From positions 124,001-188,000 of the forward strand of contig CAWAFH010000003.1 in the NCBI GenBank assembly GCA_963781265.1: DNA of 64,000 bases, read 5' to 3'. This stretch comes from WHSW01 sp963781265 (lineage in GTDB: Bacteria > Actinomycetota > Thermoleophilia > Solirubrobacterales > 70-9). Made by a program: the position numbers and the translations under genes. This document shows positions 25,606 through 32,855 of this stretch, piece by piece; the stretch's first letter is position 1, and each line of letters starts with the position of its first letter. The notes beneath the pieces were generated by a model, which was not told the DNA's origin, searched no databases, and saw nothing but the letters and a program-made list of their open reading frames with translations.

Positions 25606-26736
25606 GCCCGCACCTCGAGCCGGCCGCCGCGCAGCCGCAGACGGGCGCCGTGCTCGCGGCCGACCCGCTTCTGCTTCGTGCGGATGACCAGGTTCACGAA
25701 CAGCGCCGCCTCGCCCGCCATCGCTGCCGCGGACGTCGCGACGCACCTTGACCACGCCGACCTTGCGGGTCGCGCACGGCGACTGCACCGGCGTGCAGTT
25801 GGTCCCGTTGGTCGGGCTGATCCGGCCCCGCTGCCAGACCGAGCGCCGCACCAGCCGGCTCGGGGTCGCCGCCCGCGGCCCGCGGGCGACCACCAGCTCG
25901 CCCCCGACCAGCGCGTTGTAGCCGAGGTGGCGAACGTCGGAGCGCAGCGACGCCGCGACCGCGAGCACGTCGCCGCGCTCGAGGCCCTCGACCTTCTGCG
26001 ACAGCACCACCTTGCGCCGCGGGCGCAGCCGCAGCGAGCCGCGGCGAAGCCGCTTGGTGACCAGCCGCCGCGCGGTCTCGCCGCGGCCGAGGCGGATCGC
26101 GTTGAGGCGGCTCTTGTTCTGGACGATGCGGCCGTTCGGCTTGTTGGCGCCGATGATCATCCGCTGGTCGCCGCTCGCCTGCGGGCTCGACGCGCTGACG
26201 ACGACGTTGGCGTAGCAGCGGTCGAGCGGGCACGGAAAGTGATCGCCGATCCGCGTCGTGCGGTCGAGCACGACCGGGCAGTGGTGCTGGCGGTTGGGAA
26301 GCCGCTGCCGACAGGTGAGGGTGCGCCGCGCGATCACCCGCGAGCGCGCCGACGCGGACTTGCGCGCCGCCAGCTCGAGCGAGACCTGGACGTGCGGGTC
26401 GAAGTCATATGGCCGCCCGGTGCAGCGCGCCGAGGGCTTGTCGCAATCGACGGTCACCTGGACCTCGGAGGAGAGCTCGATCCGGTCGCCGCGCTCCAGT
26501 CCCGAGAGCTTCCCCGGCCCCATCGAGAGCACGACGCGGGGCTCGGCGGCCCGCCTGCGGGTGATCGGGACGGTCTTTCGCAGCTCCGAGTTGGCGCCCG
26601 TGGTGGCGGCGTCGACCGCGCGCGGTGCCGCGGTCGCTCCCGAGGCGCCGATCCCCGCCGCGAGGACGGCGAGCGCGGTCGCCAGCGACAGCGTGGCGGC
26701 GCGGGTGGGACGGGTCGGGCGGCGGATCCTCGGCAT
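25593..26736 (-). CDS. Secreted Cys-containing protein, interrupted by a frameshift near 25730
   Basis: A signal peptide (about residues 1-38, ending SGATAAP) precedes a ~340-residue beta-rich extracellular region with eight or so Cys and a twice-used LERGD segment. The first frame loses homology after VKVRRDVR. Removing one G around 25730 continues as AAMAGEAALFVNLVIRTKQK and ends RLRLRGGRLEVRAYEP with TAG at 25595-25593. The total (1144 nt) fits one inserted base. The function is unknown; it follows the propeller kinase by 10 nt and could be its extracellular partner. TAGAAC lies 7 nt before ATG 26736. Confidence 0.65.
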
Positions 26737-26746
26737 CGTGAGAGTT

Positions 26747-28636
26747 CTAGGGGCTGAGCCTGGTCGCCGTCGCATCACCCTCGCTGACCGCCCAGACCGC
26801 ATCGCCGGCGAGCGCCACGTCGGCGGGGTCGGCACCGACCTCGGCCGGCCCGCCGACGGCCTCGTGCGTGGCCGGGTCGATCCGCGCGACCGCGCCGTCG
26901 CCCCCCAGGGCGACCCAGACCGAGCCGAGCCCGGCGGCGACTCCGCGAGGCAGCGCCCCGACCTCGATCGGGTCGCCCTCGACCTCGCCGCTCTCGGGGT
27001 CGAGCTGGTACATGGTCCCGTTGAGGTTGCTGACGACCCACACCGACCCCTCGCCGACGGCGATGTCGCTGGGCAGCTCGCCGACGGCGATCGAGCTGCC
27101 GACTCGCTTCGGACCGTCGGGGTCGATCCGCGAGACCGAGGCCGCGCGCACGTTGGTGACCCAGACCAGGCCGTCGCCGGTCGCCAGCGCCCGCGGCTCG
27201 GTGCCGAGCGGGACGTTGCCGGCGGCGGCGTTGGTCTCCGGATCGATGCGCGCGACGCCCTGATTGCCGGCCTCGGCGACCCAGACCCACCGCTCGTCGA
27301 CCGCGACGTCGGTCGGGTCGGCGCCGTCGCCGAGCGGGATCGCGAGCGGCTCGGAGCCCTCCAGCGGGTCGAGCCGGTACAGGCTGTCGGCCGCCTTGCT
27401 CACCGCCCAGACCGAGCCGAAGCCGACGGCGACCGCGTTCGGCGCCGGGACCGGGATCTCGAACGCGACCTGGTTGGTGACCTGGTCGATCGCGTCGACC
27501 TCGTCTCCGTCGCGCGACGCGACCCAGACCCGCTCGGGACCGACCGCGACCGCGACCGGGCCACGGCCGACGGCGATCGGCGGCGCGGTGACCGGCGGCG
27601 TTCCCGCGGAGTCGCCGTCATCCCCGCTCGCGACCAGGACGATCGCGGCCACGACCGCTGCGGCGAGCGCTGTCGCGGCGACCGCCCAGGGCCAGCGCCT
27701 GCGTGAGCCGCCGCGCTCGACCGGCGGGCGGGGAGGGGGCGCGATGCGCGGCGACTCGTCGAGCGACAGGGTGCGCTCGTCCTCGACGATCGCGTTCAGC
27801 GCCCGACCCACCGCCCCGGCGCTCGGAAAGCGCTCCTCGGGGTCGACCGCCATCGCCTTCCCGACCACGGCGTCGAAGGCGGTCGAGAGCCCGGGCCGGA
27901 CCTCCGACGGGCGCGGCCGGGGGGCGTTGGCGTGGGCGAAGAGGGTCGCGAGCTCGTTCTCGCGCGGAAAGGGCGCCTCGCCGGTGAGCGCGAAGTAGAG
28001 GACGGCTCCGAGCGCGTAGACGTCGGCGCGCCGGTCGACCTCGGCGCCGGCGATCTGCTCCGGGGCGATGAAGTCCGCGGTGCCGACGACCTCGCCCGTA
28101 CCGGTCACGGTTTCCGCGCCGCTGCGGGTCGAGCGGCTGATTCCAAAGTCGGTCAGGTAAACGCGCCCGGCGTCGGCGCCGGCGCCCACGAGCACGTTGG
28201 CGGGCTTCACGTCGCGGTGGATCAGCCCGGCTCCGTGGGCGGCGTCGAGCGCCCCGGCGACCGCGCCGACCACCTCGGCCGCGGCCCCGGGATCGAGGGG
28301 CCCGTCGAGGGCGATCGCCTGGCGCAGGTCGGTTCCCTCCACGAGGCGCATCGCCAGAAACAGGTGGCCGCCCTCCTCACCGGCCTGGTGGACCGGGATC
28401 ACGTTCGGGTGCTCGATCGAGGCGGCGAGCCGTGACTCGCGGCGAAAGCGCTCGCGAAAGCGCGTGTCGGCGGAGAGGCCCGGGGCGAGGACCTTGAGCG
28501 CCCGCACGCGGTCGAGCGCCAGGTTGCGCGCCCGGTAGACGACGCCCATGCCGCCCTCGCCGATCACCGCCTCGATCCGGTGGCCGGCGAACTCCGACCC
28601 GGGCGCCGGGGCGCCGGCCCGCTCGCTCTCCTTCAT
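26747..28636 (-). CDS. Transmembrane serine/threonine protein kinase with extracellular beta-propeller
   Basis: A 629-residue receptor kinase. The cytoplasmic kinase (1-~290) has the Gly loop GEGGMGVVY, K48, catalytic D142 in HRDVKPAN, D163FG and APEQ. A Pro-rich juxtamembrane part precedes the transmembrane helix at ~315-337. The outside (~345-629) holds repeated ~42-residue units of the type VWVASRDGDEVDAID, VWVAEAGNQGVARID and VWVTNVRAASVSRID, i.e. a YVTN/NHL-like beta-propeller sensor. It is the second gene after the FHA regulator, with an ATGA overlap, and probably phosphorylates it. Confidence 0.92.
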   Translation of the reverse strand: MKESERAGAPAPGSEFAGHRIEAVIGEGGMGVVYRARNLALDRVRALKVLAPGLSADTRFRERFRRESRLAASIEHPNVIPVHQAGEEGGHLFLAMRLVEGTDLRQAIALDGPLDPGAAAEVVGAVAGALDAAHGAGLIHRDVKPANVLVGAGADAGRVYLTDFGISRSTRSGAETVTGTGEVVGTADFIAPEQIAGAEVDRRADVYALGAVLYFALTGEAPFPRENELATLFAHANAPRPRPSEVRPGLSTAFDAVVGKAMAVDPEERFPSAGAVGRALNAIVEDERTLSLDESPRIAPPPRPPVERGGSRRRWPWAVAATALAAAVVAAIVLVASGDDGDSAGTPPVTAPPIAVGRGPVAVAVGPERVWVASRDGDEVDAIDQVTNQVAFEIPVPAPNAVAVGFGSVWAVSKAADSLYRLDPLEGSEPLAIPLGDGADPTDVAVDERWVWVAEAGNQGVARIDPETNAAAGNVPLGTEPRALATGDGLVWVTNVRAASVSRIDPDGPKRVGSSIAVGELPSDIAVGEGSVWVVSNLNGTMYQLDPESGEVEGDPIEVGALPRGVAAGLGSVWVALGGDGAVARIDPATHEAVGGPAEVGADPADVALAGDAVWAVSEGDATATRLSP

Positions 28637-29313
28637 TCGAGCTCGCGGACCGAGATCACGCCGTTTCGCAGCGCCAGCTCGACCAGCCGCACGCGCTTCT
28701 GATTCTGGGGCAGATCGGCGATTCCGAACTTCTCGAACAGCGTCCGCAGGTGGCCCTTGACCGCGTCGAGCGAGAGGAAGACCTCGTCGGCCACCTGCTG
28801 GTTCGTGGCCGGGGTTGCGTACTGGCCGCCGTCGCGAAACGGGCGGCAGAGCGCGACCAGGATCCGCCGCTGGGTGTCGCTGAGGCTCGGCAGCTCCGCG
28901 GCATCCGGTGCGGCGACCGTCGCCGAGCTAGGCGAGGGTGCCGGGGCTCGGAAGGCGACGAGGGTCGAGCCGAAGCGCAGCTCGTCGCCGTCGGCGAGCC
29001 GGCGCCTGCCGCCGACGCGGTCGCCGTTCAAGAAGGAGCCGTTGCGCGACAGCCCGTCATCGGAGACCGTCCATTCGCCGCCGATCCGCTCGATTTCGGC
29101 GTGCAGGCGCGAGACGCGCTCGTCGACCTCGAGCGCGATGTCGACCTCGGGCCCGCGCCCGACGGTGACCCTGCTTCGCCCGGGATCGAGGGCGAGGATC
29201 CGCTGGCCGTCCGGCTCGCGCCAGAGCAGGAACGGAACCCCGGAGCGCTCGGCCTCGAGCCGTTCCTGCAGCTCCGCGGGGGTGGCCGAGTGGGCTGCTC
29301 CCGGGCTCTCCAT
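28633..29313 (-). CDS. FHA-domain protein with C-terminal helix-turn-helix
   Basis: A 226-residue protein. The FHA domain (~45-115) contains GRGPEVDIAL, VSRLHAEIE and the loop GLSRNGSFLNG, the residues that bind phosphothreonine. The C-terminal ~85 residues (LSDTQRRILVALCRPF, then VADEVFLSLDAVKGHLRTLF) form a winged or LuxR-like DNA-binding domain with a plausible recognition helix. Since the next gene is a Ser/Thr kinase, it is likely a transcription factor activated by phosphorylation. TAAGTT (29325-29320) lies 6 nt before ATG 29313. The inverted repeat at 29347-29379 is its probable operator. Confidence 0.85.
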   Translation of the reverse strand: MESPGAAHSATPAELQERLEAERSGVPFLLWREPDGQRILALDPGRSRVTVGRGPEVDIALEVDERVSRLHAEIERIGGEWTVSDDGLSRNGSFLNGDRVGGRRRLADGDELRFGSTLVAFRAPAPSPSSATVAAPDAAELPSLSDTQRRILVALCRPFRDGGQYATPATNQQVADEVFLSLDAVKGHLRTLFEKFGIADLPQNQKRVRLVELALRNGVISVRELE

Positions 29314-29346
29314 TGGCCCAACTTAGACGCTTCGGCGGCGCGGATC

Positions 29347-29379
29347 GCACCCAGGTGTCACAAGCGGACACCTGGGTGC
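29347..29379. promoter_or_regulatory. 13-bp perfect inverted repeat between FHA and RTX-like genes
   Basis: GCACCCAGGTGTC, a 7-nt spacer ACAAGCG, and GACACCTGGGTGC. It lies 34 nt upstream of the FHA start and 100 nt upstream of the RTX-like start. A third partial half-site CACCCAG is at 29390-29396. There is no U-run on either side, so it is more likely an operator for a dimeric regulator (the FHA-HTH protein is the obvious candidate) than a terminator. Confidence 0.65.
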
Positions 29380-29479
29380 GCCCCGCGCACACCCAGAGGC
29401 CCTGTCGCGGCCGCTCGGGCTCACCGAGGGTGCTCGTGCAAGCGAATCACCCGCCGAGGCGGGGCGAAGGGAGAACCGG

Positions 29480-30583
29480 ATGAACTCGAGCAAGCGAACA
29501 CGAGGCGAGCTCGGCGCAGCGGTCGTGGCGCTGGCGCTGGTGATGGCGGCGATGCTGTGCGTCGCGTCGGGCGCGGCGGCGGCGACGCCGAGGTGCTTCG
29601 GCAAGGCGGCGACGATCGTCGGCGGCAAGAAGGAGAAGATCAAGGGGACGCGGGGCGCCGACGTGATCTACGCCGGCAAGGGCGACCACCGGGTACTCGC
29701 CGGCAAGGGCGACGACCTCGTGTGCGCCGGCCCCGGCGAGATCTCCGCAAACGGCGACGAGGGCGATGACCGGATCGCCGGCGGCGAGCAGAACGACGAC
29801 ATCGACGGCGGCGCCGGAGACGACCGCGTCGAGGGCGGCGACGGCCGCAACTACCTCAACGGCGGGGTCGGCGACGACCGGATCGCCGGCGGGGTCGACC
29901 GCGATGACATCGACGGCGACGACGGGGCCGACCGGATCGACGGCGGTGACGCCGCCGACCGGATCGAGGGCGGCGATGACGACGACGTGGTGAGCGGAGG
30001 CGACGGCGCCGACGACCTCGAGGGAAACGACGGTGCCGATGAGGTCGCCGGCGACCTCGGCAACGACGTCCTCAGCGATGGCCGCGGCGTCGACTCGGCC
30101 GACGGCGGCGAGGGCAACGACACCGTCTACCCGACGTCCGACTCCAACGGCGGTGACGCGTTCGTCGGCGCCCAGGGGGACGATCGGGTCAGCTACGCCT
30201 ACGCGGCGGAGTCGATCCGGGTCAGCCTCGACGATCTCGCCAACGACGGCGAGCGCTGCCCGCAGCAGTGCGAGGGCGACAACGTCAGCACGACGATCGA
30301 GGAGGTCGTGGGCGGCGACTTCAACGACACGCTGCTCGGCAACCCGGCGAGCAACCTGCTCGACGGCGGCCAGGGCAGCGACGTCGTCGACGGCGCCGAC
30401 GGCGGCGACATCCTGCGCGGCGACGTCGGCGACGACTCGCTCGCCGGGGGGAGCGGTGACGACTCGCTCAGCGGCGGCGGCGGCGACGACGCCCTCGACG
30501 GCGGCACCGAGACCGACGAGTGCCGTGGCGACCAGGGGATCGACACCGGCGTCAACTGCGAGACGCAGGTGGCGATTCCGTGA
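29480..30583 (+). CDS. Secreted calcium-binding (RTX/hemolysin-type repeat) protein
   Basis: A 367-residue protein. The signal peptide (MNSSKRTRGELGAAVVALAL to AAAA, ~36 residues) precedes a ~300-residue block of nonapeptide-like repeats rich in Gly and Asp, such as GDDRIAGG, GDDRVEGG, GADRIDGG and GDDSLSGG. These fold as a parallel beta-roll that binds Ca2+ outside the cell. No toxin or enzyme domain is present; it may be a structural or adhesion protein. The two CAX/NCX exchangers at 19-21 kb could relate to extracellular calcium handling, but that is a guess. A terminator follows. Confidence 0.85.
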   Translation: MNSSKRTRGELGAAVVALALVMAAMLCVASGAAAATPRCFGKAATIVGGKKEKIKGTRGADVIYAGKGDHRVLAGKGDDLVCAGPGEISANGDEGDDRIAGGEQNDDIDGGAGDDRVEGGDGRNYLNGGVGDDRIAGGVDRDDIDGDDGADRIDGGDAADRIEGGDDDDVVSGGDGADDLEGNDGADEVAGDLGNDVLSDGRGVDSADGGEGNDTVYPTSDSNGGDAFVGAQGDDRVSYAYAAESIRVSLDDLANDGERCPQQCEGDNVSTTIEEVVGGDFNDTLLGNPASNLLDGGQGSDVVDGADGGDILRGDVGDDSLAGGSGDDSLSGGGGDDALDGGTETDECRGDQGIDTGVNCETQVAIP

Positions 30584-30630
30584 ACAGCCCGCGCCACCTC
30601 CTGGGCTTCGCCTGCGGGGGTGCGCGGTGG

Positions 30631-30672
30631 GACACGGGCCGGGGCTTCGCTTGCCTCGGCCCGTGTCTTTTC
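30631..30672 (+). terminator. Terminator of the RTX-like gene
   Basis: Stem GACACGGGCC / GGCCCGTGTC (10 bp, extendable to ~14 with a G-U pair), followed by TTTTCC. It sits between convergent genes, 8 nt before the stop of the AHSA1 gene on the other strand. Confidence 0.85.
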
Positions 30673-30680
30673 CAAAGCTC

Positions 30681-31130
30681 CTAGGTGGCGGCTTCGGCCA
30701 GCACGCGCTCCAGGTTGTCGAACACCTTGTTCCAGCCGTCCTCGTGGTCGCGGAGGGCCTCCTCGTTCCAGAGGTTCTCGTGGCGGAAGCGCACGGTCGT
30801 CGAGCCGTTCGACTCCTCGAAGTCGATCACGATCAGCTGCTCGACCTGATCGCGGTCGTCGTCCCAAATCCAGGTGAACGCGAGCCGCGAGGGCGGGTCG
30901 ATCTCGGTGTAGACGCCGCCGCCGCCGTACTCGGCGTCCTTGTGCGGGTCGCGCATCAGGACCCGCACCTCGCCGCCGATTCGCAGGTCGACCCGCGCCT
31001 CCGGCGTCGACCAGTCCGATCCGGCGTGCCACCAGCGCCTCATGACCTCCTCGCTCGTGAAGGCGTCGAACACCCGCTGGGACGGCGCGTCGTAGGTGCG
31101 CTCGATCGTGAGCGTCGGTCGCGCGTTCAT
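30681..31130 (-). CDS. AHSA1/SRPBCC-domain protein
   Basis: A 149-residue START-like protein of the Aha1 C-terminal type. It begins TLTIERTYDAPSQRVFDAFT, has MRRWWHAGSDW, FTWIWDDD and the closing helix HEDGWNKVFDNLERVL. Proteins of this kind usually sit beside ArsR regulators and DUF899 genes, as here, and are thought to bind small hydrophobic ligands. Its ATG overlaps the stop of the 41-residue gene upstream (ATGA). It is the last gene of the ArsR operon. Confidence 0.85.
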   Translation of the reverse strand: MNARPTLTIERTYDAPSQRVFDAFTSEEVMRRWWHAGSDWSTPEARVDLRIGGEVRVLMRDPHKDAEYGGGGVYTEIDPPSRLAFTWIWDDDRDQVEQLIVIDFEESNGSTTVRFRHENLWNEEALRDHEDGWNKVFDNLERVLAEAAT

Positions 31131-31252
31131 CGGCCCATTCTGCCGCGAAGGTGGACGGCCAGCCAGGCCCGGGCGACCACCAGCGCCGCGCCGCCCCCGG
31201 CCACGGGGAGCAGCTCCTCGACCGGGACGCCCGAGATGTGCGCCGCGATCAT
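31127..31252 (-). CDS. Tiny membrane protein (41 residues) in the ArsR operon
   Basis: Reads from ATG 31252 to TGA 31129-31127. It starts MIAAHISGVPVEELLP, then a single hydrophobic helix (VAGGGAALVVARAWLAVHL), and ends RGRMGR, a basic inside end. Its start overlaps the DUF899 stop by ATGA and its stop overlaps the AHSA1 start by ATGA. Two such exact junctions are hard to explain unless the frame is translated. The MIAxHxxGxPxEE start resembles small actinobacterial membrane proteins I have seen annotated as hypothetical. Function is unknown. Confidence 0.7.
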   Translation of the reverse strand: MIAAHISGVPVEELLPVAGGGAALVVARAWLAVHLRGRMGR

Positions 31253-31941
31253 GCGCCGCTCCCATACCGGTCGTGGTAGTTCCACCACTGGTACGGGTCC
31301 GTCTGGGGGTATCCGCCGGGCGAGTCCTCCCACTTCTCCTGGCGGCCGAGCGCGGTCATGTCGAGGTAGCTCCACGTGGTGCCCATGTGCTCGTCCCCAC
31401 GGCTGTCGATGAAGTACGTACGGAAGATCCGGTCGCCGTCGCGGATGAACGCGTTGTGGCCGTGCCACTCGTCGACCCCGAAGTCCTTGTCGAAGTCGTC
31501 GGTGACCGTGTACCAGGGAATGTGCTCCCAGCCGTGGCGCTTCTTCAGTCCCTGGATCTCGGCCTGTGGGGCGCGCGATACGTACGCGAGCGTCGTGTCT
31601 CGCGCGTTCAGATGCGCCGGGTGCGCGACCTGGTCCGCACCGAAGGAGCAGCCCACGCAGCCTCGCTCCGGGTAGGAGCCGCCCTCGGCGTAGGTGGTGA
31701 CCTCAGGCCCGTAGAAGGCGCGGTAGACGATCAGCTGGCGCCGGCCCTCGAACAGGTCCGCCAGGCTGAGCGGTCCGTCCGGGCCCTCGAACCGGTAGTC
31801 CTCTTCCACGGCCATCCAGGGCATCCGCCGACGCTCGGCGGCCAGGGCGTCGCGGGCCCGGGTCACATCCTTCTCCTTGACCAGCAGTTGCTCGCGCGCG
31901 GTCTCCCACTCTTGCGGCGAGACGATGGGGGGTGTCTTCAT
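31249..31941 (-). CDS. DUF899 (thioredoxin-like) family protein
   Basis: A 230-residue protein with the DUF899 landmarks: KEKDVTRARDALAAERRRMPW near the N-terminus, GRRQLIVYRAFYGPE, the paired Cys in ERGCVGCSFGADQV, and WHGHNAFIRDGDRIFRTYF. The fold is thioredoxin-like with a CxxC site, and a role in redox or detoxification is likely though unproven. It overlaps the ArsR stop (ATGA at 31938-31941) and is followed by the 41-residue gene. Confidence 0.88.
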   Translation of the reverse strand: MKTPPIVSPQEWETAREQLLVKEKDVTRARDALAAERRRMPWMAVEEDYRFEGPDGPLSLADLFEGRRQLIVYRAFYGPEVTTYAEGGSYPERGCVGCSFGADQVAHPAHLNARDTTLAYVSRAPQAEIQGLKKRHGWEHIPWYTVTDDFDKDFGVDEWHGHNAFIRDGDRIFRTYFIDSRGDEHMGTTWSYLDMTALGRQEKWEDSPGGYPQTDPYQWWNYHDRYGSGA

Positions 31942-32255
31942 TTCGCTTCGTTCTCCTTCAGGTAGTCATCGACGACGTCGAACAGGCGCTCCCAACGGGC
32001 TCGCTGCTCGTCCATCCACTCGGCGGCGCCCTCGAGCGCGCTCGGATCGAGCGAGAGCCGGTGCGTGCGGCCCTCGATCACCCGGGTCACCACCCCTGAC
32101 TCCTCAAGCACCTTCAGGTGCTTCGAGATCGCGGGCTTCGAGACGCCGAGCCCCCCGGTCGTCTCGCCCACGTTCGCGGGACCCTCGGCCAACCGCTCGA
32201 CGATCGTCCGCCGAATCGGGTGCGCGATGGCCCGGAAGGAATCATTGTTAACCAT
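31938..32255 (-). CDS. ArsR-family transcriptional regulator
   Basis: A 105-residue winged-helix repressor: SFRAIAHPIRRTIVERLAEG, then VSKPAISKHLKVLEESGVV as the recognition helix, and RTHRLSLDP as the wing. It lacks the Cys metal site of ArsR/SmtB sensors, so it belongs to the non-metal group that usually controls AHSA1/DUF899 operons. ATG 32255 is chosen over the longer frame to 32306 because TACTGT (32268-32263) ends 7 nt upstream. It leads a four-gene ATGA-linked operon and is divergent from an SRPBCC gene. Confidence 0.88.
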   Translation of the reverse strand: MVNNDSFRAIAHPIRRTIVERLAEGPANVGETTGGLGVSKPAISKHLKVLEESGVVTRVIEGRTHRLSLDPSALEGAAEWMDEQRARWERLFDVVDDYLKENEAK

Positions 32256-32299
32256 AAAGTGAACAGTAGCAAAGAGCCCGCGGCACATACGCTGACCCG

Positions 32300-32743
32300 G
32301 TGGCAACCACGGAATCCGTCCTCGTCGGGGCGTCGCTCAAGCAGGCGTGGGACTTCTACTTCGAGCCCTCCGGCTGGCCGGCGTGGGTCGACGGCTTCGG
32401 CCGGGTGGAGTCGGCGGATGGCTATCCGGACAAGGACGGGCTCCTGGCCTGGCAGTCGGTCCCGGCCGGGCGCGGTCGAGTCAGCGAGCGCGTCCTCGCC
32501 CACGAGCCGCGCACGCTTCACCGCATCACCTTCACGGACCCCGAGTCGACCGGCGAGCTCACCACGAGGTTCGCGGTCGAGGGGTCCGGCACCCGGGTCA
32601 CGCTCGAGCTCGAGTACCGGCTCGCCAGCGGCGGGCCGATCGCCTGGGCCACGGACCGGGTGTTCGTCCGCGGCCAGATGCGCGCATCGCTGCGTCGGAC
32701 CCTGGCGCGCTACCGGCTCGAGGTTGAGGACCGCGCGGACTAG
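32300..32743 (+). CDS. SRPBCC (START-like) protein
   Basis: A 147-residue START-like fold: VLVGASLKQAWDFYFEPSG, then PAWVDGFGRVES, strand TLELEYRLASGG, and a C-terminal helix SLRRTLARYRLEVED. Such small proteins bind lipids or polyketide-like ligands. It is divergent from the ArsR gene across 44 nt, so the ArsR protein may control both sides. TACGCT (32288-32293) lies 6 nt before GTG 32300. Confidence 0.75.
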   Translation: MATTESVLVGASLKQAWDFYFEPSGWPAWVDGFGRVESADGYPDKDGLLAWQSVPAGRGRVSERVLAHEPRTLHRITFTDPESTGELTTRFAVEGSGTRVTLELEYRLASGGPIAWATDRVFVRGQMRASLRRTLARYRLEVEDRAD

Positions 32744-32855
32744 CGCCACGTCCCGGCGCGCGCCCAGAGGCGAAGCCGAGGACGTGGCGGGAGTCGTGTC
32801 AGTAGCCTCCCGCGCGCTCTTACCGAATCCCGAAAACCGGAGGATCTGAAACCGA

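Noticed and set aside
31127..31468. Minus-strand 113-codon frame over the DUF899 end
   Set aside because: It runs against conserved DUF899 residues in another frame; only its last part is shared with the accepted 41-residue gene, which uses a different frame.
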